Source of the DNA: Methanobrevibacter millerae
Lineage (GTDB): Archaea > Methanobacteriota > Methanobacteria > Methanobacteriales > Methanobacteriaceae
Assembly: GCF_900103415.1 (NCBI RefSeq)
Contig: NZ_FMXB01000021.1
Location: 1 to 36,631, forward strand
Direction: 5' to 3'
DNA length: 36,631 bases
Positions 25,615-34,800 of the stretch are shown piece by piece. A program made the position numbers and the translations under genes. The first letter of the stretch is position 1. Each line of letters starts with the position of its first letter. Below the pieces are notes generated by a model. That model did not search any database. It was not told where the DNA came from and worked only from the letters and a program-made list of their open reading frames with translations.

Positions 25615-28600
25615 ATGAAAATTAAAAGGATTTTTCCGATATTATTAATATTTTGCATATTATTATTTATGAATAGTGCAAATGCAATAGAAACTGACCT
25701 AAATGATACCATTTATACAGATACAATTCCAGATAATTCACTGGATTCACTTAGAGACATAATTGAAACTTCACAGGATAACACAACAATTAATATAGAC
25801 AATGAACAGTTAATTGCACCATACAATTTCTCACCCATAACCATTAATAGATCAATTTCAATAATTGGTGAAGATACGATAATACAGGGAAACGGAAATG
25901 GAAACCTGTTTATAATCAATAATAATGTTACACTTAAGAATTTGAGATTTACAAATACGGTATCATATACCATCATTAATAACGGGAATTTAATCCTTGA
26001 AAACTGCACATTTGAGGATTTATGGGAAAATGCTATAAATAATACGGGAAATCTTAAAATAATTGACTCAACTTTTGAAAATATTAAATCAATATACACA
26101 AACAAAAACATTAATTCACTAACCCCCTATTATCAAAACAAGGGAGTAATATACAATACTGGAACATTAACCATTGATAACTCCAGATTTAACAATATCA
26201 CCACCCCCAATCAAATAACATTCAATAATCAAAGCATTGTGAAAAAAGAAGGAATGATTTACAATTTAAACGAAACAAATATCTTAAATACTAACTTTAC
26301 AAAGATTACGGGAAGATTAATAAACAATACAGGCAAATTAAGGGTTGAAAATTCAGTTATTGAAAATATATATGCTGATGGAATTAATATTGAAATCGAC
26401 ACAAAAAGCAAAGAATACAATATCACTTACAGCGGACAACCCGAAGGTTTAATAGTTTACAATACAAATGAATTTATTTTAAGAAATACTACAATAAAAG
26501 ACCTATATTATGATGCATTCTGGTCAAGAATTACAAAAGTTCAAGCCAAAAACGGTCCAATATACAATTCAGGCAACTGTTCAATTGAAAATTCCTATTT
26601 TGAAAACATTGGAGTTAATTACGAAGAGTTATGGTCAAATGTCAACCCAATTTTGCGCGGCGGTGCAATTGCAAATTATGGAACATTAAACATTAAAGAC
26701 ACTAAAATAATAAAAACAGAAGCTGAATGGGGCGGAGCAATTTACAATGTCGGAAATGCAACACTAGACAATATTACAAGCAGATTATCTACTGCATTCA
26801 CACAGGGATATTCCATCTATAATGAAAATGAAATAATAATTACAAACTCCGTATTCGATGAAAACAATGATAAGAGTTATTCACTCGGATCACTTGGAGT
26901 CATACATAACCATGATGGAGGAAACTGTAAACTAATAAATTCAACGATTAAAAATAATAGGGTCGAATATGACGGCAGCTGGCCAGAGACATATCATGGA
27001 GTTGTTCAGAACGGAGGAAATATGGAAATAGAGCGATGTGTCTTTTACAATAACAAACCTGACGATAAATATTCCTTTGTTTCCGGATCATATAATATTT
27101 ACAATTGGGGAAACATGATTGCAACGCATAATCTATTTTTGGAAACCGGAATAGATGAACCTTATCATTGGTACGAAGAAAGAAACGATCCTTTTGCTTA
27201 CGCTTATAATAATGCCGGCACCATCAATATGAATTATAACTATTTTGATTTCAATTCCAATCCTTTTGAGATATATACTAATTTTGATGTTAATAACTTT
27301 TTTATTTTGGATTTAGAGCCAGAATACAGTGCGCTTAAAATCGGTGAAAAAACAAACATAACCGCCACATTAAAACTGGACAACGGCAAATTTTATAAAA
27401 ACTACGACTTGCTGCCTGACATTTATGTTACATTTAAAGTGAACGGACAGGAAATAGTGAAAAAGCTAATTGACGGAAAGGCAACAGTCGAATTCAATCA
27501 AAGTGATAAAAAAGGATCATACACTGCAAGTGTAATTCTTGGAAACTGCTCAGTATCTGTAGATATTGATGTGGGCAAGAATTATTCACAAATGGATGTT
27601 AAAGCAAATGATATCTTCTATGGAGATGATGCAATATTTTATATTAATGTTTCAGGCAATCTAACACATCAGCCAACCGGAAAGGTGTCTGTAATTATTG
27701 ATAAGCAAACATATACCACAGAAATAAAAAACGGAAAAGCTAAACTAATCATTTCAAAATTGAAACCTGATACATATAATGTGAAAGTCAGATACGAAGG
27801 AGATGAGGATTACTGCAAATCATTCCATTACCAGAATTTTACAGTGTCTAAAAGACCAACAAACATGAACATTTCAATAGATGAAATTTACTATGGCGGA
27901 ATTGGAATATTAAAAGTCACTTTAACACCCGAAACAGTTTCAACGCAAGCATACTTACATATTACTGATGAAAACAACCAAACAACAAGAAAAACAGTTT
28001 ACATAAGAAACGGTACGGAATTGAAACTTAAAAACTATGCTGCAGGAGAATACAATTTAACTTTAGAAATGTGGGAAAATTCATATTATTTGCCTTCAAA
28101 TGCAACGGCAATATTTAAAGTAAACAAATACCTGACTAACATAACAATCAATGCATCAGACATTAATGCGGGCGAAACCGAAATACTGAACATTACATTG
28201 CTGCCAATAGGAGAAGTTGCAGGAGAAGCCAACCTGACAATAAACAACTACACACAAATAATATTCCTTAAAAACGGACAAAACACCGTTAAAATAGAAA
28301 ATCTCGCTGGAGGGATATACAACGTAACAGTAACATTTCCGGGAGATAAAAAATACACAGCATCCACAGCAACATGCACATTCACTGTAATAAAATTACA
28401 GAGTAACATTACTGCAAGAATAGAAAACAATATACTATACATTAATGCAACCCCAAACACGACCGGACTGGTGTTAATATACATTAATGATGACATATAC
28501 GAAGTTAATTTGACAAACAGCCAGATAATATTGCCAATTAATTTCACAAAAGCGGAAAACAATATTTTCATTTATTATCAGGGAGATAAAAACTTTAATT

Positions 28601-31600
28601 ATTCAATGTGTAATTTAACCTATGAATGTGAAGAATTACTGAACCTAACTGGATACGACTCATTATTCTACAATACAGAAAACGCAACGATATATATTAC
28701 ATTAACGGATGAGGAAGGATATGGAATAGCAAACAGGACAATCACAATAACCGTTAATAATGAAACATACACCAGAATAACCAGAAATGATGGAAGTGTA
28801 GAATTAGAACTGGACTTGCTAGTTGGAAGCTATGAAATAACCTCCCAATACAGAAACAAAACTACCACAAACACCATAAAAGTCATAGAAGACGCATTTA
28901 TTCTTGCAAATGATACAAAAGCCTACGAAAATGTTGATTTCACATATACATTAATATTGGTCGACCACAATGAAAACCCGATAAAAAATGCTGAAATAAC
29001 ATTCAACTTTGAAAACAGGACATTTTCAAATAAAACGGACAACAGCGGAAAAATAACACTGAACTTTAACCTGAAAGAAGGAAACTACACAATAACAAGC
29101 TCCTACAAATCAGTCAACCACACAAACCAGATAATAATCGTTGACGACTCACATCTAATGGGAAATGACATTAAAGCCTATTCAGGAACCAATTTCACAT
29201 ATAAAACAAAATTAACTGACCACAACAACAATCCAATAGAAAACGCAACAATAACATTCACAATAGGAAATGAAACATTTACAAATAAAACTAATTCAAA
29301 AGGTGAATCAACATTAACATTTAACTTAGAAACTGGAATCTACACAATAACTGCCCAATATAAAAACAGGACAATTGAAAATACCTTTGAAATAATCGAA
29401 GACTATATTTTAAGAGGTAATGATGTTAAAGCATATTCCGAAACCAATTTCGCCTACAGAGTTAATTTAACCGACCATAATGGAAAAGCAATCCAAAACG
29501 CAGAAATCACATTTAACATCAATGGAGAAAACCATATCAATACAACCAATAATAACGGCCAAGCAGTGTTAAACCTCAATTTAAAAGGTGGAAACTATAT
29601 AATAACCGTTAATTACAGAAGCACATCAACCACAAATAACATTGAGATTGTTGAAGACTTCTTATTAATTGGTAATGACGTTAAAGCTTATGCAGAAGAT
29701 AACTTCACATACAAAGTTAATTTAACCGACCATAACGGAAATCCAGTTAAAAATGCTGAAATCATATTTTCAATTGAAAATAAAACATTTACAAATAAAA
29801 CAAATGACAACGGTCAAGCCACATTAACTTTAAGCCTAGAAGAAGGAAACTACACAATAAAAGCAACATACAAAAATACAACAACCACAAACAATCTGGA
29901 AATCAACGAAGACCACCAGATAACTGGTCAAAACATCAAAGCATACGAAAACACAGACTTCACATACACAATAACACTTACAAGAACAGACGGCACACCA
30001 CTGACAAACAAAACAATCACATTCATAATAAACAACAGAAGATACACTAACACAACGAATGAAGAAGGAAAAGCTTCAAGAACATTAAATTTACCTGCAA
30101 ACAACTACACAATAACCTCAATATACAAAAACACCTCAATAAAAAATAATTTAACAATAATAAGTGAAGATTATGTCCTTCAGGCAAATAATATACGAGC
30201 TTACAGTCAAAGAGATTTCCAATACAAAGTAAATCTAACCGATAATAACGGAAATCCAGTTAAAAATGCTGAAATAATATTTATACTTGAAAATGAAACA
30301 TTTATTAATAAAACTGATGATAATGGCCAAGCAATATTGAATTTAAACCTTGAAAAAGGAAACTACACAATAAAAGCCAGTTACGGCAACGCAAAAATAA
30401 CAAATCACTTTGAAATCATTGAAACCTACACATTAAAAGGAATCAATGTGAAATCCTATGAAAACTTTGACTTCAGATACATTGTAAAATTAACAAACCA
30501 CAACAATAAAACAATGTCAAATGAAGAAATCATATTTACAATTGAAAATAAAACCTACACTAACAAAACAGACATTAATGGGCAGGCTACATTAACATTA
30601 AACCTTAAAGAAGGAAACTATACAATTTCAGCCAAATATGCAGACGTTACAACAACAAATCAGTTAAATATCATAAAATATGATTTGGAAATAATAGAAA
30701 GTTACGATTTAACAATGTATTACAAAGACGGATCCAAATTCACAGCAAGACTTTTAAAAGATAACACGCCATTAATTAACAAAACAGTGCAATTCATAAT
30801 TAATGGAAACACCTACAGCAGAACAACAGATAATGAAGGCTATGCAAGAATCGCAATAAACCTCAACAGCGGAACACACAACATCACAAGCAAATACAAC
30901 AACATTACAAAAACAAACACAATAACAATCAAATCAACAATTAACGGATCAGACATCACCAAAATGCATAAAAACAACACGCAATACTACGCAACATTCT
31001 ACAACACAAAAGGAGAAGCCCTTAAAAACACAGACATACAATTCAACATCAACGGAGTATTATACACAAGAACAACAAATGAAAAAGGAATAGCTAAAAT
31101 GAACATCAACCTAAACCCAGGAACTTATATTATAACCGCAATAAATCCGAACAGTACAGAACAACACACAAACACAATTACGGTAATCTCAAAAATACAG
31201 GAAAACAAGGATTTAACCAAATACTACAAAAACAACTCACAATACATGCCCAAAATAATAAAATCCGACGGAACAACAGCAAAAGCAGGTGAAAAAGTAA
31301 CGTTCAACATCAACGGAGTATTCTACGAAAGATACACCAACGAAACAGGGCATGTTAAAATGAACATTAATTTAAACCCCGGAACTTACATAATAACCGC
31401 AGACTACGAAGGATGTCAAGCATCAAATAAAATAACCGTACTCCCAACGTTAACGGCTAAGGATTTGACCAAAAAATACGGAACGAAAGAACCTTTTGAA
31501 GTAATGCTGGTTAACGGACAAGGACAAGCATATGCAAACGAAAAAATAACATTCAACATCAACGGAGTATTCTACGAAAGAACAACCAACGAAGATGGCA

Positions 31601-31698
31601 TAGCTAAACTAAACATTAACCTAATGCCCGGCAAATACATAATAACATCAACGCACAACGGGCTAAACATAGCAAACACGGTCACAGTCAAAGAATAA
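25615..31698 (+). CDS. ALP4: adhesin-like protein lacking the N domain
   Basis: A 2027-residue secreted protein, shorter than ALP2 and ALP3 because the extra N domain is missing and the head is shorter. Signal peptide 1-24 (ending S-A-N-A). The right-handed beta-helix starts almost at once, about residues 44-540, with turns such as GGAIANYG and GGAIYNVG. Five Ig-like modules lie at about 563-1005, and twelve stalk modules at 1008-2027. The head sequence is unlike ALP2 or ALP3, yet the stalk is at a constant 6206-base offset from ALP3. In the fourth Ig-like module it shares GETEILNITL with ALP5, where ALP2 and ALP3 have GEIQKLIITL. ATG 25615 is preferred because GAGGAT lies six bases upstream; an in-frame TTG at 25609 would add two residues. 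No wall anchor is recognised. Confidence 0.95.
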   Translation: MKIKRIFPILLIFCILLFMNSANAIETDLNDTIYTDTIPDNSLDSLRDIIETSQDNTTINIDNEQLIAPYNFSPITINRSISIIGEDTIIQGNGNGNLFIINNNVTLKNLRFTNTVSYTIINNGNLILENCTFEDLWENAINNTGNLKIIDSTFENIKSIYTNKNINSLTPYYQNKGVIYNTGTLTIDNSRFNNITTPNQITFNNQSIVKKEGMIYNLNETNILNTNFTKITGRLINNTGKLRVENSVIENIYADGINIEIDTKSKEYNITYSGQPEGLIVYNTNEFILRNTTIKDLYYDAFWSRITKVQAKNGPIYNSGNCSIENSYFENIGVNYEELWSNVNPILRGGAIANYGTLNIKDTKIIKTEAEWGGAIYNVGNATLDNITSRLSTAFTQGYSIYNENEIIITNSVFDENNDKSYSLGSLGVIHNHDGGNCKLINSTIKNNRVEYDGSWPETYHGVVQNGGNMEIERCVFYNNKPDDKYSFVSGSYNIYNWGNMIATHNLFLETGIDEPYHWYEERNDPFAYAYNNAGTINMNYNYFDFNSNPFEIYTNFDVNNFFILDLEPEYSALKIGEKTNITATLKLDNGKFYKNYDLLPDIYVTFKVNGQEIVKKLIDGKATVEFNQSDKKGSYTASVILGNCSVSVDIDVGKNYSQMDVKANDIFYGDDAIFYINVSGNLTHQPTGKVSVIIDKQTYTTEIKNGKAKLIISKLKPDTYNVKVRYEGDEDYCKSFHYQNFTVSKRPTNMNISIDEIYYGGIGILKVTLTPETVSTQAYLHITDENNQTTRKTVYIRNGTELKLKNYAAGEYNLTLEMWENSYYLPSNATAIFKVNKYLTNITINASDINAGETEILNITLLPIGEVAGEANLTINNYTQIIFLKNGQNTVKIENLAGGIYNVTVTFPGDKKYTASTATCTFTVIKLQSNITARIENNILYINATPNTTGLVLIYINDDIYEVNLTNSQIILPINFTKAENNIFIYYQGDKNFNYSMCNLTYECEELLNLTGYDSLFYNTENATIYITLTDEEGYGIANRTITITVNNETYTRITRNDGSVELELDLLVGSYEITSQYRNKTTTNTIKVIEDAFILANDTKAYENVDFTYTLILVDHNENPIKNAEITFNFENRTFSNKTDNSGKITLNFNLKEGNYTITSSYKSVNHTNQIIIVDDSHLMGNDIKAYSGTNFTYKTKLTDHNNNPIENATITFTIGNETFTNKTNSKGESTLTFNLETGIYTITAQYKNRTIENTFEIIEDYILRGNDVKAYSETNFAYRVNLTDHNGKAIQNAEITFNINGENHINTTNNNGQAVLNLNLKGGNYIITVNYRSTSTTNNIEIVEDFLLIGNDVKAYAEDNFTYKVNLTDHNGNPVKNAEIIFSIENKTFTNKTNDNGQATLTLSLEEGNYTIKATYKNTTTTNNLEINEDHQITGQNIKAYENTDFTYTITLTRTDGTPLTNKTITFIINNRRYTNTTNEEGKASRTLNLPANNYTITSIYKNTSIKNNLTIISEDYVLQANNIRAYSQRDFQYKVNLTDNNGNPVKNAEIIFILENETFINKTDDNGQAILNLNLEKGNYTIKASYGNAKITNHFEIIETYTLKGINVKSYENFDFRYIVKLTNHNNKTMSNEEIIFTIENKTYTNKTDINGQATLTLNLKEGNYTISAKYADVTTTNQLNIIKYDLEIIESYDLTMYYKDGSKFTARLLKDNTPLINKTVQFIINGNTYSRTTDNEGYARIAINLNSGTHNITSKYNNITKTNTITIKSTINGSDITKMHKNNTQYYATFYNTKGEALKNTDIQFNINGVLYTRTTNEKGIAKMNINLNPGTYIITAINPNSTEQHTNTITVISKIQENKDLTKYYKNNSQYMPKIIKSDGTTAKAGEKVTFNINGVFYERYTNETGHVKMNINLNPGTYIITADYEGCQASNKITVLPTLTAKDLTKKYGTKEPFEVMLVNGQGQAYANEKITFNINGVFYERTTNEDGIAKLNINLMPGKYIITSTHNGLNIANTVTVKE
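28636..31695 (+). repeat. Twelve-module stalk of ALP4
   Basis: The same twelve units, equal in length to those of ALP2 and ALP3. Module 7 carries the ENETFINKT form that resembles ALP5, while modules 3 and 8 (PIENATITF, MSNEE) resemble ALP3. The penultimate module's cysteine codon is at 31414-31416. Confidence 0.9.
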
Positions 31699-31740
31699 GC
31701 ACTAAATAAACCATCACCATTAATTTTTTCCTTATTTCTA
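31699..31740 (+). terminator. T-rich 3' region of ALP4
   Basis: After the stop, ACCATCACC is kept from the ALP2 and ALP3 ends, followed by TTAATTTTTTCCTTATTTC. The T-tract fits an archaeal terminator. The sequence after it is unrelated to the ALP3-ALP4 spacer. Confidence 0.5.
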
Positions 31741-31752
31741 CAAAACTTAAAA

Positions 31753-31793
31753 TTTATAAAGTTAAATTTATATAAATTAAAATCAATTGGGAG
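31753..31793 (+). promoter_or_regulatory. Putative promoter and ribosome site of ALP5
   Basis: Two TATA-like boxes are visible: TTTATAAA at 31753-31760 and TTTATATAAA at 31767-31776. The second is only 27-36 bases from the ATG, so a start directed by it would fall after the ribosome site GGGAG (31789-31793). The first box is therefore the better candidate. The 48-base block of ALP3 and ALP4 is absent, so ALP5 may be regulated differently. Confidence 0.45.
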
Positions 31794-31802
31794 ATTGACA
31801 TT

Positions 31803-34800
31803 ATGAAATTAAAAAAAATATTGGAAATATTGCTAATTTTAATAGTACTAATCAATATTTCAGTAATTTATGCAGCGGACAATGACACTAATACTTTAAG
31901 CAAAAGTAACGATTTTAATATCTACGTTGATAGCGATAATGGAAATGATGATTATGACGGGAACAGCTGGCAAACTCCCGTTCAAACAATCGGGAAAGCC
32001 CTTTCATTGACAAATAATACCTCAAATATTTATTTAAGTAATGGAACTTACAAAGGAATCAATAACACACAACTTAAAATTGAAAACAAAAATATAATCA
32101 ACATTATTGGTTCTGATAACACCATAATTGATGGTGAAAATCTAAATCAGATTCTAACATTATCCAACATCAATAAAATAACCCTAAACAATCTCCAATT
32201 TATTAATGCAATTAATAAGAATTCTAATTATGGAGTCGCAATTTCAATTAAGGATAATGCAACCGTTTTCATTGATAACTGCCAATTCAGAGACAATACA
32301 AAATCCAGCATATACAATAACGGAAATTTGACCATAACGAACACATATTTTACAAATAACAAAGATCGTGTAGGGGACAGATGGAATAGTATTTTAGGTG
32401 GTGCAATATACAATTCAGGAACCTTAAACATTAATAACTCAACTTTTAGAGAAAATTATGCTGGAAGCGGTGGTGCGATATACAATTCAGGAAACCTAAT
32501 GGTTAGCAATTCAACATTCAGATACAATAAAGCTACATCCCACGGATCTTCTTTGATTGTTGACAGCATCAAATACCGCAGCGATGGCGGCAGAGGCGGA
32601 GACATTTGCAATTTTGGAAATGCAACTGTAATTAATTCCACTTTTAGAGAAACGCAATTGATTGATTTGGGAGCCCGTGGCGGTTCAATCTATAATAACG
32701 GAACAATGCTACTTAAACAAATTGTAATTTCAGATATTGCTTTGATAAGTGATGACGCTGTGGGCAGACACTCAGCCGGAACGGCAATTGCAAATATAGC
32801 AAATCTTACATTAGAAGATTCATTAATTGCAAATATTACAACACACGTCACTTATGAAGGAAGACTTCAGGGAGCAATCCAAAATGAAGGATTGTTAACT
32901 GCAAGAAGAACAATTTTTGAAAACAATAAAGTTGATAAATTAAATTATCATTATATCTACTATGATATAGGCTCCGGAAATATCTACAATACCGGTGAAG
33001 GGCTTTTAGATATTACTTCTTGTATCTTTTTAAATAACAATACAAGAATATTGGAGACTGTACCTCAGGACATATGTATACGTGGGGGAGGAGCATTATG
33101 TCTTGAAAACAACTCCTGGAATGGAGAAAACCCATTTAAAAATCATCATATTTACGGAACATTGAATGTGACAAGATATTGGACCATAAGCCTGGAACCT
33201 GAATATTCAATGCTTGAAATTGGAGAAAAAACAAACGTAAGCGAAATCATGAGATTAATGTATGAAAAAAATACTGTTGATTATTCACAATTGCCTGACT
33301 TATATGTTACTTTTAACGTTAATGGAGAGATTATAACTAAAAAATTAATTAACGGAATAGCAACAGTTGAATTTAACCAGAGCGAAACTAAAGGATCTTA
33401 TATAGTTACAGCCGCATTGGAAAACAATGTTCAAAAAGCGGATATTGATGTTGGAAAAGAGAAAAGTCAAATGGAAGTTGAAGCAGCCGAAATTTATTAT
33501 GGCGATGATGCAGTATTTAATATAATCGTGACTGGAAATTATTCACACCAGCCAACAGGAAAAATATCCATTATTATTGATGAAACAAAATACACTACAG
33601 ACATTAAAAATACAAAAGCAATTATAGCAATTCCCAAATTAATACCTAAGACTTATGACTTGATAATCCGATATGAAGGAGATGAAGACTACTTTAAATC
33701 ATTCCATCATCAAAACTACACGGTTCATAAAAGACCAACAAATATGAGCTTGGAAATACCTGAAATCAATTACGGCGAAATTGGAATCATAACAGTCACA
33801 TTATCTCCCGAAGAAGTGTCAACACAAGCATATATGTACATTACTGATGAAAACAACCAGACAACAAAGAAAACTGTCTATGTAAGAAACGGAACTGAAG
33901 TGAAACTAAAAAATTTCGCATCAGGAACATATAACATAACAATAGAGACCTGGGAAAACAGATACTATGAATCAACAAATGCAACGGCAATATTTAAAGT
34001 AAATAAATTCATGACGAACTTAAAAATCAATGCATCAGACATTAATGCGGGCGAAACCGAAATACTGAACATTACATTGCTGCCAAAAGGAGAAGTTGCG
34101 GGAGAAGCCAACTTGACAATTAACAATTACACGCAAATAATATTCCTTAAAAACGGAGAAAACACCGTTAAAATAGAAAATCTCACCGGAGGAATATACA
34201 ACGTGACAGTAACATTTCCGGGAGACAAGAAATATGCTGCTGCTACAGCATCAACCACATTTACAGTAATGAAACTGCAAAGCAACATAACGGCGAGAAT
34301 AGAAAACAACATATTATACATTAATACAACGCCAAACACTACGGGATTAGTATTAATATATATTAATGAGGACATATACGAAGTTAATTTGACAAACAGC
34401 CAAATAATATTCCCAATTAACTTCACAAAAGCAGAAAACAACATATTCATTTATTATCAAGGAGATAAAAACTTTAATTATTCAATGTATTATTTAACCT
34501 ACGAATGTGAAGAATTACTGAATTTAACTGTTTATGATTCATTATTCTACAATACAGAAAACGCAACAATTTACATAACATTAACCGATGAAGAAGGATA
34601 CGGAATAGCAAACAGGACAATCACAATAACTGTTAATAATGAAACATACACCAAAATAACAGAAAATGATGGAAGTGTATCATTAGAACTGAACTTACCA
34701 GTTGGAAGCTATGAAATAATCGCCCAATACAGAAATAAAGCGGCAACAAACACCATAAAAGTCATAGAAGATGCATTTATTCTTGCAAACGATACAAAAG

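Noticed and set aside
28248-28571. A 107-codon antisense reading frame, also present at 22042-22365 and 34127-34450
   Set aside because: It lies fully inside the coding strand of the paralogues, so its conservation follows from that of the sense protein. The full-length frame is not open at the matching place in ALP2, and no ribosome site stands out.
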